Part shown: in pieces, positions 44,272 through 51,872 of the stretch
Position numbering within the stretch: the first letter of the stretch is position 1
How the letters are laid out: each line of letters begins with the position of its first letter
Assembly: GCA_021827865.1 (NCBI GenBank)
Contig: JAKAUC010000009.1
Coordinates: 372,001-436,000, forward strand
DNA: 64,000 nt
DNA from: an archaeon
GTDB taxonomy: Archaea; Thermoproteota; Nitrososphaeria; Nitrososphaerales; Gagatemarchaeaceae
Direction of reading: 5' to 3'
Position numbers and translations under genes: made by a program
The notes under the pieces: generated by a model
What the model was told of the DNA's origin: nothing
What the model saw: the letters and a program-made list of their open reading frames with translations, nothing else
Databases searched by the model: none

Positions 44272-45173
44272 GGCTCCTTCTTGTACCAGGCGGCGACCTC
44301 GTCGCAGGCGGCCTTCAGGTCGTACTGCGGGGCGTACCCCAGCTCCGCCCAGCTCGGCTGGTCGTCGATGGTAAGGGACGCCCTCAACTGCTCTGAAGCG
44401 TACCTCGGGATGGCTGGCCCGGAGAGGAGCCCCTGCTTCTTGAACTCCGCGTCTTTTCCTGCCGCTGACGACAGCCCCTTCGCCAGGGCCTCGGGGGTTG
44501 CGTCGAAGGACTTCACGAGGTAGGAAGAGCCGGATCGTAGGTTCCCCTGGGTCGCCTTGTACATCGCCTGGGCGATGTCCCGCGGATGCGAGTAGGACAT
44601 GGTCCCGCCGCGGGGGACTGTCACCCTCCCTTGCTCGATCATCCTGAGGAAGGGCAAGGCCAGCGACGGGTCCCTCGATCCGAAAGCCTTCGCAGCTCGA
44701 ATCACAGTGATCCTGGGTGTGGCGCTCCGCTTCGTGAACTCGAGGAGGAGCCGCTCCGCTTCGGCCTTCGCTTTCTGATATTCCCCCGACGGGCTGAGTT
44801 CCCTCGACGGGTCGATCTTCGTCGCGCCGAACCCATAGACGTCCAGGGTGCTCAGGTGCACGAAGCACTTTGCATTCGCCTCGGTGGCCGCCTCCAGGAG
44901 GTTGAGCAGGCCCACGGTGCTGGTCCCCAGGAAATCGCTCTCGGAATACGGCATGGGGGAGGCCAGGTTGTAGACCGCGTCCACCCCCTCCATGGCTTCG
45001 TGGATCGAGTGGTGGTCCGAGAGGTCGACCTCTATCCCCTGGACCCCGTTGGTGTCCATGGTCTTCAGGTGCGCCCCCATCCTGAAGGCTCCCTTGGAGA
45101 TCTCACCCTGCTGGAACAGGTACTCCACCAGGTGCCCCCCGACGAAACCCGTCCCGCCCACGAGGAGGTTCAA
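44250..45173 (-). CDS. NAD-dependent epimerase/dehydratase (extended SDR)
   Basis: A 307-residue extended short-chain dehydrogenase. The Rossmann motif is [13 protein letters not shown], followed by [13 protein letters not shown] and [10 protein letters not shown]. The active-site Y-x-x-x-K is in [11 protein letters not shown], and the Ser/Thr of the triad is in the STLDVYG segment. Likely acts on a nucleotide sugar or related substrate. The start is TTG 45173, overlapping the preceding stop as TTGA. It forms a coupled chain with the histidine-tract protein upstream and nth downstream. Confidence 0.87.
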   Translation of the reverse strand: MNLLVGGTGFVGGHLVEYLFQQGEISKGAFRMGAHLKTMDTNGVQGIEVDLSDHHSIHEAMEGVDAVYNLASPMPYSESDFLGTSTVGLLNLLEAATEANAKCFVHLSTLDVYGFGATKIDPSRELSPSGEYQKAKAEAERLLLEFTKRSATPRITVIRAAKAFGSRDPSLALPFLRMIEQGRVTVPRGGTMSYSHPRDIAQAMYKATQGNLRSGSSYLVKSFDATPEALAKGLSSAAGKDAEFKKQGLLSGPAIPRYASEQLRASLTIDDQPSWAELGYAPQYDLKAACDEVAAWYKKEPWVTESA

Positions 45174-45490
45174 GCGGGACCCCCCTCCGGCTCGCCCAGG
45201 TGATGGTGATGGTGGTGTTCGTCCTTTCCGGGCTTTGCGTCGAACTCCCCCCTCACCAGGCGCATCTGGAGATCCTCCTCGAACTTCGGGAAGTCCCCCG
45301 TGAGGGCCGCGAGCTTCGACTTCGCCCCCTCCGTGAACTGTGGGGAGAAGTTCTGGCCGCCGAAGCGACCGTAGGCCACACCGGAGAACCTGACCTTCTT
45401 CCCTTTCACCTCGACATACCCCCTGATGAGGTTCGCCACCTCGCCTTCGCTGACGTAATCTACCACCACGGTGTAGTCTGGGATGCTCAA
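45170..45490 (-). CDS. Unknown protein with natural hexahistidine tract
   Basis: A 106-residue soluble protein that I do not recognise. Residues 1-85 look like a small mixed alpha/beta domain (DYTVVVDYVSEGEVANLIRG, then KVRFSGVAYGRFGGQNF). The C-terminus reads KDEHHHHHHLGEPEGG, six consecutive histidines flanked by acidic residues, which should bind nickel, zinc or copper. CTTTAAGC near 45517-45524 lies about 30 nt before TTG 45490 and may be the box A, so the gene starts an operon with the epimerase (TTGA overlap) and nth. Confidence 0.72.
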   Translation of the reverse strand: MSIPDYTVVVDYVSEGEVANLIRGYVEVKGKKVRFSGVAYGRFGGQNFSPQFTEGAKSKLAALTGDFPKFEEDLQMRLVRGEFDAKPGKDEHHHHHHLGEPEGGPA

Positions 45491-45555
45491 GCCGTGACCG
45501 CCCCTTCCGACAGGTGCTTAAAGTCAGTTCCGCGGTGGGGGGCGAGCCTCCGGGG

Positions 45556-45987
45556 TCACATTTCGAAGTCCGGAGGCCTGTACCTCGCCTGGACCATCTC
45601 TTTGAGGGAGGTGACCAGGGAGAAGCTCGAGCCCACTATGTCGCTCTGGGTCACGATGCCTAGGAGCTTCCCCCTCTCCATCACCGGGAGCTTCTTGACC
45701 CTCGCGTCCGACATGATCTTGGCCGCCACCTCGACCCTTTCGGCCGGAGAGACCGTGACCAGCTTCTTCCTCCTCAGGGTTGTCAGGCTGCCGCCCGGGT
45801 CGAGGCCCCTGGCCACGCTCCTCGAGATGTCCCCCTCTGTGACTATCCCCACCGGCCTGGACCCGCCCTTCGTGATGACGAGGGCGCCGATGCCCCACCT
45901 CACCATCTTCCCCGCCGCTTCTTTGATGGGGGCGTCCGCGTCTATGGTCCTGACTTTTCTGGCCATGATGTCCTTGACATAGATCAT
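45556..45987 (-). CDS. CBS-domain pair protein
   Basis: A 143-residue protein made of two CBS domains (a Bateman module). Domain 1: KDIMARKVRTIDADAPIKEA to GIVTEGDISRSVA. Domain 2: LVTVSPAERVEVAAKIM to LLGIVTQSDIVGSS. Such modules bind AMP, ATP or SAM and sense energy state, acting on partner proteins. It starts 4 bp after the Usp gene on the same strand, so the two are one stress-related unit. Confidence 0.9.
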   Translation of the reverse strand: MIYVKDIMARKVRTIDADAPIKEAAGKMVRWGIGALVITKGGSRPVGIVTEGDISRSVARGLDPGGSLTTLRRKKLVTVSPAERVEVAAKIMSDARVKKLPVMERGKLLGIVTQSDIVGSSFSLVTSLKEMVQARYRPPDFEM

Positions 45988-45991
45988 CCTC

Positions 45992-46450
45992 TCATCTTAC
46001 CACGAGGACCGGGCAATGAGAGTGTCCGACCAGGCCGGAGGAGACGCTACCGACAATCAGTTTCTTGAATCCGGTCATCCCCCTCGTCCCCACCACGATG
46101 AGGTCGGCCTTCTGGTCAGTTGCGAAACCCACCAGCGCCTCCACCACTGACGCAGCCTCGAGTAGCTCCCCCTTGGCGTTCACCCCCGCCTGGGCCGCGA
46201 GCTGGACCCCCCTGGAGAGGACCGCCTCCGCCGCCTCCTTCGCCGCGTCATCCAGTTCGCCGTAGTTGGGGATGGGTATGCCAGCCCCTCCCGAGAATAT
46301 CATCGCAGGCGAGCTGTAGACGTGGGTCACCGTCAGTTTGGACCCGAACTTCGCGGCCATCGAGCACGCCAGCCGGACGGCCTCCACCGAGTCCTTCGAC
46401 CCGTCGAAGGCGACCACAATTTTCTGGAACCCCTTGCCGTTGCTTGCCAT
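45992..46450 (-). CDS. Universal stress protein (UspA family)
   Basis: A 152-residue UspA-fold protein. It begins with FQKIVVAFDGSKDSVEAVR and ends with the ATP-binding motif IVVGTRGMTGFKKLIVGSVS, a G-x-x-G-x9-G(S/T) pattern, then HCPVLVVR. ATP-binding Usp proteins act in stress survival by unclear means. ATG 46450 is preferred over GTG 46465: the box A TTAAATA (46480-46486) lies 33 nt away and predicts an mRNA 5' end between the two. Operon with the CBS gene. Confidence 0.9.
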   Translation of the reverse strand: MASNGKGFQKIVVAFDGSKDSVEAVRLACSMAAKFGSKLTVTHVYSSPAMIFSGGAGIPIPNYGELDDAAKEAAEAVLSRGVQLAAQAGVNAKGELLEAASVVEALVGFATDQKADLIVVGTRGMTGFKKLIVGSVSSGLVGHSHCPVLVVR

Positions 46451-46649
46451 GTCTGTCAGTCTCACTTCGGCCCCTTAGCTATTTAATGCGCGCTCACAAT
46501 TCCCACAGTTGAGAACCTAACGCGAGGACGCACCTGGCCGAAGAGGGGGCGCAGGCGGTGACGCGGAGTCGGCGCGACCTGACCAAAGCGATCGGAAGAA
46601 CTCCGAGGCGACATCAGCGCCCGGAGGAGCCGGAGCGCCTCCAGAACTG

Positions 46650-46687
46650 ATTATCAGATGCGAAAAACGTCTCAGGCCATTATAAAC
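46650..46687 (+). promoter_or_regulatory. ATTATCAG element and TATA box before the 46710 gene
   Basis: CTGATTATCAG (46647-46657) is a perfect 5-1-5 dyad containing ATTATCAG, the element also found before the 12-helix protein at 29450. TATAAA follows at 46681-46686, about 27 nt before ATG 46710. The rest of 46451-46649 shows no gene. Confidence 0.5.
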
Positions 46688-46709
46688 GCCTAGGATGGAC
46701 GCCGAGTTC

Positions 46710-47273
46710 ATGGAAAACACGACACAGCAACCCGCAATCAAGAGCAAATGGGCAGGCAGGTTCATCTGGGCAGCAGTCATCGAAGGGATCTTCGCGGTGG
46801 TCGCCACCGTGCTCATCCTCGACCCGCTCCAGTACGTCACTGGGGTCACATACTACTACCCGCCCGCGATGGTGATTGCCAGCAACGGTGCCGGGACCTG
46901 GTTCTTCACCGGCTACATCTCCTTCCTTGTGGTGGGGGTCGTAGCTATGGCGGTCACAGCAATATTCTACCTCTACATCGAAGGGATTCAGGGCAGGCCA
47001 TACAAGGGTCTGACAAACGCGCTCGCCTGGGCGCACCTCCTTCTGATGAACGTGGGCGTGGCGGGCTCCATGTTCCTCATGATGTGGGGAGGTTACCTCG
47101 CAGGCTGGGCAAGCGCACCCGTCTCCAACGGCGGAGAAGGGCTGGTCCCAGAACAGATCCACGTCCAGATACTCGGCCACCTCACTGACCCCATCGGGGC
47201 GCTGATCCTGGTGGCGGCCCTCGGCGCGCTCTTGGGCGGCCTGGGATACCTAGTTCGAAGCAGGACGCGCTGA
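46710..47273 (+). CDS. Four-helix membrane protein with conserved-looking histidines
   Basis: A 187-residue membrane protein with four main helices. Histidines occur in ALAWAHLLLMNVG (helix 3) and EQIHVQILGHLTDPIG (start of helix 4), a spacing that could ligate haem or metal. I do not recognise the family; a fragment-like oxidase or cytochrome b-type subunit is possible but unproven. ATG 46710 is exactly 27 nt after the TATA centre; ATG 46695 would lie upstream of the predicted mRNA 5' end. It shares the ATTATCAG element with the 12-helix histidine-rich protein, suggesting joint regulation. Confidence 0.68.
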   Translation: MENTTQQPAIKSKWAGRFIWAAVIEGIFAVVATVLILDPLQYVTGVTYYYPPAMVIASNGAGTWFFTGYISFLVVGVVAMAVTAIFYLYIEGIQGRPYKGLTNALAWAHLLLMNVGVAGSMFLMMWGGYLAGWASAPVSNGGEGLVPEQIHVQILGHLTDPIGALILVAALGALLGGLGYLVRSRTR

Positions 47274-47323
47274 GTGAGTCCTGCTTCCACCCAATTTTTT
47301 CGTGCGTGCGACGCCGGTTAAGC

Positions 47324-47331
47324 TCAAATAC
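47324..47331 (+). promoter_or_regulatory. Box A before the HTH gene at 47355
   Basis: TCAAATAC centred 27-28 nt before TTG 47355. It supports the TTG start and a leaderless mRNA. Confidence 0.45.
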
Positions 47332-47354
47332 GATGCCGTGGGATTTCTCAGAGC

Positions 47355-47717
47355 TTGGAGATAACCGAGCCGGCCCGCATCCAGGCCTTGGTACACGGGC
47401 TCGCTGACGAATACTCGCGCAAGATCATCCTTTCTGCCATACCCAAGAGCAAGTCGGTCGAGGACATGAGTAAAGAAAACGACATACCCCTGAGCACCTG
47501 CTACAGGAGGGTCCACGAGCTCCTCGACGCCCAGATCCTCCTGGTCGAGCGGATAATAATCACGCCCGACGGTAAGAAGTACGAGCTGCTCAGGAGTGCC
47601 TACAGAGCAATGAACGTGTCATTCGACGGTGGCGTGATGAAGGTGGACGCAGTGATAAACGAGGACGTCGCCGAGAAGCTGAAGCGCCTCTGGGGGACGA
47701 TGAGGGAGATCGACTGA
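47355..47717 (+). CDS. ArsR-like winged-helix regulator
   Basis: A 120-residue winged-helix protein. Helix 1 reads IQALVHGLADEYSRKIILSA, the HTH is SVEDMSKENDIPLSTCYRRV, and the wing is IIITPDGKKYELL. The C-terminal segment VSFDGGVMKVDAVIN could be a dimer strand. Proteins of this layout are common one-component regulators in archaea, often next to a small membrane protein, as here. It lies 82 bp after the histidine-rich membrane gene and 54 bp before the three-helix protein. Targets are unknown; either neighbour is plausible. Confidence 0.83.
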   Translation: MEITEPARIQALVHGLADEYSRKIILSAIPKSKSVEDMSKENDIPLSTCYRRVHELLDAQILLVERIIITPDGKKYELLRSAYRAMNVSFDGGVMKVDAVINEDVAEKLKRLWGTMREID

Positions 47718-47770
47718 TTTCCAGCCATGAGATTCGGGCTCAAGACTTTAAAACTCATGGGAGGTGACAC

Positions 47771-48055
47771 TTGATAGTCATGGACTTTGTGTATCTCGAT
47801 ATAGCGCAAGCGCTAATCCTCGTCTTCGGCGGCATCGTGGTCTATTATGCGGGCAAGGCATATGGGAAGACCAGGAGCCAAGCGATGTTCTTCCTGGCGG
47901 TCGGCTTCGCCTTCGTGACGCTCGGGGCGCTGGTCGCCGGAGTGATCTACAACTTCGGCGCGAAAGACCTGGAGGCGGTCATCACTGTGCAGGCTTACTG
48001 CCAGGCGGTCGGGTTCTTGATGATCGTATACTCCCTGGCGCGGGCGAAGGGGTAG
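47771..48055 (+). CDS. Small three-helix membrane protein (DUF7521-like)
   Basis: A 94-residue protein with three hydrophobic helices: AQALILVFGGIVVYYAGKAY, AMFFLAVGFAFVTLGALVAG and the C-terminal YCQAVGFLMIVYSLARA. The pattern resembles small archaeal membrane proteins that pair with winged-helix regulators (DUF7521-like in haloarchaea), though I assign this from memory of the pattern. TTG 47771 is chosen because the full ribosome-binding sequence GGAGGTGA lies immediately upstream; ATG 47780 is possible. It likely forms a sensor pair with the preceding HTH gene. Confidence 0.7.
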   Translation: MIVMDFVYLDIAQALILVFGGIVVYYAGKAYGKTRSQAMFFLAVGFAFVTLGALVAGVIYNFGAKDLEAVITVQAYCQAVGFLMIVYSLARAKG

Positions 48056-48172
48056 CGGCGATTTCGGGCCGGGGCAAGGCCCCTCTGTGAGGGGCTGGCC
48101 TCGGGGCGGCGTGGGCGTAGCTATTGGTGTCGCAGGGATGCCGAGCCGCTCTTTGTCGCCGCGCCGCTCTGG

Positions 48173-48496
48173 CTAGCGGAGGGCCTCAGCCTGTATCAGC
48201 TCCTCCACCTTCTGGAAGTATAGCCTGGTCGCCATGGGCATGGCGTCGAGGTTGCGCTCTATGGCGTCGACGACGTAGCGTATCGCTCGCCTTGACGTCT
48301 TGAACTCGAACTTCATGGGGAGGATGGGGTCCTGGATGACGTCGATGGAATCGATCAGGTGCCCGGGGGCCTCGGCTCTGGCGTCGCTCGCCACCTTCTG
48401 ATACCACGCCGACAGGATCGCAGGGTCCAGCCCCTGCTTGAGGTCCTCGATTTCCTGGAGGAGCTTGTTGAGGACCAGTATCTCTTCGTTGGCCAT
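48173..48496 (-). CDS. Unknown helical protein
   Basis: A 107-residue soluble, mostly helical protein that I do not recognise. Segments: ILVLNKLLQEIEDLKQGLDP, then SIDVIQDPILPMKFEFKTSR and AIRYVVDAIERNLDAMP. No catalytic motif is evident. A box A-like CCTTAAAC (48528-48535) lies about 35 nt before ATG 48496, giving it its own transcript. Codon use matches its neighbours, which supports a real gene. Confidence 0.65.
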   Translation of the reverse strand: MANEEILVLNKLLQEIEDLKQGLDPAILSAWYQKVASDARAEAPGHLIDSIDVIQDPILPMKFEFKTSRRAIRYVVDAIERNLDAMPMATRLYFQKVEELIQAEALR

Positions 48497-48547
48497 TGGC
48501 GAATGGGCGTGTGACGGCCACCTGGCGGTTTAAGGAAAAGTGTGTAT

Positions 48548-48585
48548 GTTTGTTGGTCTCGCGGTTAGTTTGTTGGTCTAGCGGT
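48548..48585. repeat. Two 18-bp tandem repeats
   Basis: GTTTGTTGGTCTCGCGGT (48548-48565) and GTTTGTTGGTCTAGCGGT (48568-48585) differ at one base and lie 20 bp apart, between two convergent-spaced minus-strand genes. The second copy touches the stop codon of the gene at 48585. Function unknown. Confidence 0.6.
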
Positions 48586-48998
48586 CAGCTGCACCGCATC
48601 TGGAATACCTCGGTCTTCTCGTACTCGGCTTCCCAGGCGTGGGTGCTGTTCCTCCCCCGGCGGACTGCGAGGAGGGTGTACCCGTTGGGGGCGTCGTTGT
48701 AGGCCCGCTGGAGTATCTCGACGGCAGGCTGGTCGGCCTCGTCGAAGCTCTGCACGATGTGCTTCCTGTACTTCTCGACCTCCTTCATGTAGTCCGTCAG
48801 GCACAACGTCCTTCCCTGCAGTATGGCCGACGTGACCCTCTTGACCTCCGTTCCGCAGGCCTCGCAGCTGACCTTGCCCATCCCGTCCACCAGGCAGACC
48901 CTCCCCACCCCCACCACCAAGGGGAAGGCTCCGGGCCGGGGCTCTTCGGCGCCACAGAGGGAGCACCTCGCCGGGCCTTTCGTTGAAGCGTGTGGCAA
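48585..48998 (-). CDS. Zinc-ribbon protein of unknown function
   Basis: A protein of about 137 residues with two CxxC pairs: CSLCGAEEPRPG near the N-terminus and CEACGTEVKRV about 40 residues later, probably one or two zinc sites. A helical middle (MKEVEKYRKHIVQSFDEADQ) and a C-terminal strand region follow. GTG 49013 opens the frame, but box A CTTAAATC (49023-49030) predicts the mRNA 5' end near TTG 48998, which is used here. No function can be assigned; regulatory or nucleic-acid binding roles are common for such proteins. Confidence 0.65.
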   Translation of the reverse strand: MPHASTKGPARCSLCGAEEPRPGAFPLVVGVGRVCLVDGMGKVSCEACGTEVKRVTSAILQGRTLCLTDYMKEVEKYRKHIVQSFDEADQPAVEILQRAYNDAPNGYTLLAVRRGRNSTHAWEAEYEKTEVFQMRCS

Positions 48999-49022
48999 CG
49001 TTGGTCCAAGCACGCGCCAGCC

Positions 49023-49030
49023 GATTTAAG
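49023..49030 (-). promoter_or_regulatory. Box A before the zinc-ribbon gene
   Basis: The minus strand reads CTTAAATC, centred about 28 nt before TTG 48998. The remaining sequence to 49258 shows no gene. Confidence 0.45.
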
Positions 49031-49258
49031 TCTGCGCCGGGGGGCTGAGGGGTCGCCCTAGCCTTCGGCCGCGGTGGAATCGGTGGAACCGCCGCCAGCC
49101 TCGCTCCGAGCCGCGCCGGCTTGGCCTCTTTCCTGTGGAGGGAGCTCGCGGCGCGTGCGCTCCGGCCCGGATTCGGTCCGGGTCAAGGCTGCTACCTCGC
49201 AGGCAGGCCGCGGGTCTCCGTGGAGTCAGGCGCAGCCGGGAATTCCCCCGGAACTCCC

Positions 49259-50041
49259 CTAGAGCAGCGGGACGATGCGGTCCACGTTGTCCAGGGTCGC
49301 GAGCACCTTGTGCCCTGAAGGGTATCTGTCGACCCCGCTGGTGACCAGGATGGAGTCGATGCCGGCCCTGGCAGCCCCCTCGATGTCGGTGTCGAGCTGG
49401 TCCCCGACCATGACAGCCCCGGCCCTCCCGATGCCCGCCCGCTTCAGCGCGACCTCGAACATGAGCGGGGAGGGCTTACCTACGGTTGTCGCCCTCCTGC
49501 GGCTCGCATATTCGATGGCCTTCACCAGCGGGCCCGTGGCCATGGCCGGGCCCGTCGTGTAAGCGTAGAGCCTGGAGGAGTGGGTCGCGACAAGCTTCGC
49601 CCCGTTCCTCACCAGCCTGGCCGCGCGGTCGAGCTTGTCGTAGGTCACCCTCCTGTCGAGTCCCACGACAACGACGTCGCAGCTCTCCCCCGAGGTCCTC
49701 CTGTGGCCGCGTCCATTCAGCTCCTCTTCGAGCCCCTCCTCGCCTACGAGGTAGTAGGTGACCCTGCCGTACCTATCCTTGAGGTACTCCGCAGTGAGGA
49801 GGCCGGAGGTGAGGACCTCGTCCTCCCTGACCGGGATGTCGAACTCGACAAGCCGACCCCAGACGGTCTTGGCAGAGTCGGTAGAGTTGTTGGTGAGTAT
49901 GTAGAGCCTTTTCCCCCGGGAGCGGATGGCCTCGACCGCGGCGGTGCCGCCTATCTTGACCCGGCTCTCCTTCCCCTTGTAGAAGACCCCGTCCAGGTCG
50001 AATAGGAACAGCTCCTTGTCCTTCAGCAGCCTCCTCGACAC
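49259..50041 (-). CDS. HAD-superfamily phosphatase, subclass IIA (NagD-like)
   Basis: A 260-residue HAD hydrolase of the NagD/phosphoglycolate phosphatase group. Motif I is FLFDLDGVFYKG with the nucleophile and acid/base aspartates, motif II is ILTNNST, motif III lysine lies in TVGKPSPLMFE, and motif IV is VMVGDQLDTDIEGA. The IIA-type cap sits between motifs II and III (about residues 80-180). Likely a small-molecule phosphatase, for example of phosphoglycolate or a sugar phosphate. ATG/GTG choice near 50041 is not decisive. Confidence 0.9.
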   Translation of the reverse strand: MSRRLLKDKELFLFDLDGVFYKGKESRVKIGGTAAVEAIRSRGKRLYILTNNSTDSAKTVWGRLVEFDIPVREDEVLTSGLLTAEYLKDRYGRVTYYLVGEEGLEEELNGRGHRRTSGESCDVVVVGLDRRVTYDKLDRAARLVRNGAKLVATHSSRLYAYTTGPAMATGPLVKAIEYASRRRATTVGKPSPLMFEVALKRAGIGRAGAVMVGDQLDTDIEGAARAGIDSILVTSGVDRYPSGHKVLATLDNVDRIVPLL

Positions 50042-50440
50042 CAGGCGTTCACCCCCCGGCCCCTCTTTCGAACCTTCCCTTCTCCTCCGCCCAGATGCGC
50101 GCGTCCCAGCAGGACCCAGAGACGGCCGGTCTCACATTCCCGAAGGCCGTCACAGACCCGGTCCCCGCCGAGAGACCGAGCATCTCAACGACCGCGGCCC
50201 ATGGGTTGTACCCCCTCTTCGTAGCCTCGAGGGACCAGGCCGAGGCCGCGCAGCCGGTCAACCCCCTCCCATTCAGGGCAGCCAAGCTCAGAGACCGACC
50301 TCATCTGCGCTTGCACTCTGGGGGGCGTAGAGCAGCCTGACCCCCTCCGAGGAGCTTCTCTGGGAGGTATCTGAGTGCAACGGTTCGGCCGGAGGCTGCA
50401 TTGGTTAAAAAGCAGTCCCGCCGAGTTGGACCGTTGAATT
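50042..50440. other. 399-bp stretch without a convincing gene
   Basis: Open frames exist on both strands, but none has recognisable motifs or a supported start. A symmetric A+T patch GGTTAAAAAGC (50403-50413) could act as box A in either direction. A decayed gene or an RNA is possible; I see nothing firm. Confidence 0.4.
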
Positions 50441-50632
50441 TCACCCCTCCCCCTCTGCCAAGACCCCCTGCGTCTCGGTCCACTCGATGGCACAGGTGCG
50501 GATGAGAGGGATGTCGGCAACAGCCACGAGCCTGGGGGGGAGGCCGCCGGGCGATGGAAACGCAAGAACGAAGCGTCCCAGGTCGGTCGCCGTCCCGATG
50601 AGGCCCCCGGTAGGCACCGCAGGTGTCAACAA
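50441..50632 (-). CDS. Possible small protein, unknown
   Basis: A 63-residue frame from TTG 50632 (TPAVPTGGLIGTATDLGRFV, then LVAVADIPLIRTCAIEWTET). It has beta-strand-like hydrophobic alternation and codon use like real genes, and is the only part of a longer antisense frame lying outside the exported-protein gene. No ribosome site or well-placed box A is seen. It may be a remnant or chance. Confidence 0.3.
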   Translation of the reverse strand: MLTPAVPTGGLIGTATDLGRFVLAFPSPGGLPPRLVAVADIPLIRTCAIEWTETQGVLAEGEG

Positions 50633-50665
50633 TGCTTTTAGCGCTTCGGCGCCTTTGGAGAGGCT

Positions 50666-51496
50666 GTGCCGATGAGGCGCCCCACGGTTGTGACCGCGCT
50701 CCTTGTTGTGCTGCTGGCTGCGACCGGTGGCCTGGCTTTCGCCCTCGCCGGGGGGACCGGCCTCCAGGGTCGGCTCCCGATCGCCACCCAGGCCGCGGCG
50801 CAGACGACGCAGGCCTCCAAGGGGCCCTACTTCGAGGTGAGCGTCTCGATATCTGCCACGGGGCTGGGGAACGCCACCACGGGGACTTCGGTGACCATCA
50901 ACGGTTCCACGTCCCTCGGGGCAGGCTCCCCGGTCTTCATCACCCAGCCTAGCACGCCTGTCGGCGGCGTCAGGTTCGAGGTGATAGGGCTCCCCAAGGT
51001 CTTCCATGGGAAGTTCCTCTCCAACATCCTGATCACCAACTCGACGGGGACAGGCGAGATATCGGTCCTCGAGGGGAACTACAGCGTGGTCGGTTCTGGA
51101 CCCTATGTCAGCTTCAAGGGGTACCTGTCGTTCAAGCCGAACACGGTCACCTACCTGACCCTCAAGGTCGTCCCTGCCTCTGGCGCCGTGGCGAGCCTGC
51201 GCGTCGTGAACCAGGACACCCTGGTCGGGACAGAGCCGACCGCGACGGTCTACGCGAGGGTAGGAGGGGCGGCCAACTTCTCGGACTCCTCGACCGAGCT
51301 CAGGGGCTACACCGGGCCCGGGGGGAACCTCCAGGACTTTCTCAGCGTGAACATGACCGTCATCGGGGCCTACGGCTCTCCAGGAGGGACCACGGTGGTC
51401 CTCAAGCCGCAGGGCGAGTACCCGGTTCTTCCGTCATTCGACCTTTCGCTCCTCCAGTACGCCACGTCTGCAGAGGTGAGCTACTTTCCTGTCTGA
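50666..51496 (+). CDS. Exported beta-rich protein of the MoxR cluster
   Basis: A 276-residue protein with an N-terminal signal or anchor (TVVTALLVVLLAATGGLAFA) followed by Ser/Thr/Gly-rich beta sequence with many N-x-S/T sequons (for example NATTG, NSTG, NYSV, NFSD, NMTV), consistent with a glycosylated surface protein. No known domain is recognised. GTG 50666 is 27-28 nt from box A CTTTTAG (50635-50641), giving a leaderless first gene for the MoxR/DUF58 cluster. The next gene starts 13 bp after its stop. Confidence 0.75.
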   Translation: MPMRRPTVVTALLVVLLAATGGLAFALAGGTGLQGRLPIATQAAAQTTQASKGPYFEVSVSISATGLGNATTGTSVTINGSTSLGAGSPVFITQPSTPVGGVRFEVIGLPKVFHGKFLSNILITNSTGTGEISVLEGNYSVVGSGPYVSFKGYLSFKPNTVTYLTLKVVPASGAVASLRVVNQDTLVGTEPTATVYARVGGAANFSDSSTELRGYTGPGGNLQDFLSVNMTVIGAYGSPGGTTVVLKPQGEYPVLPSFDLSLLQYATSAEVSYFPV

Positions 51497-51509
51497 AGCA
51501 CTGCTGGCC

Positions 51510-51872
51510 GTGGGAGACGCAGCCGTCCTGGCCGCGGCCGTCGCCGGGGTGCTTGCCCTGAGGGGGGTCCGGGCCAGGAAAGTCGAGAACCTGGCTGAGG
51601 CGTTCGGCACCCTTGAGCGCTCGATCGCCGTGGGCGCGCCCTGGCTCCCCCAGGGGTCGACCTGGGGTGAGACCTTCGAGCGCCTTAAGGGGGAGGGAGT
51701 GGAAGCCGACTGGTCGAAGATGCGGGAGACCCTGAAGGCCTACGAAGCGTTCCGGTTCGGTGGAAGGCCCGACCCCGTGGAGGGGAAGGAAGAGGTGGCC
51801 GGGCTCGCGACAAGAATCCAGAGAGGAGTGGTTGGACATGGACCTAAGGGAAAGAGTATCAGAGCAGATTAG
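51510..51872 (+). CDS. DUF4129-like protein of the MoxR cluster
   Basis: A 120-residue protein with an N-terminal hydrophobic span (VLAAAVAGVLAL) and a cytoplasmic domain containing APWLPQGSTWGETFERL, then MRETLKAYEAFRFGGRPDP. The last pattern (L..YE..RFGGR) recalls the DUF4129 domain that accompanies MoxR and DUF58 in bacteria and archaea, where it usually ends a larger membrane protein. GTG 51510 is the only NTG start after an in-frame stop at 51477. It overlaps the moxR start by about 35 bp. Assignment is by pattern and context. Confidence 0.6.
   Translation: MGDAAVLAAAVAGVLALRGVRARKVENLAEAFGTLERSIAVGAPWLPQGSTWGETFERLKGEGVEADWSKMRETLKAYEAFRFGGRPDPVEGKEEVAGLATRIQRGVVGHGPKGKSIRAD

Noticed and set aside
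50049-50285. 78-codon minus-strand frame in the gap after the HAD gene
   Set aside because: Some hydrophobic patches, but no motif, no start signal and overlapping open frames of equal quality on the other strand.
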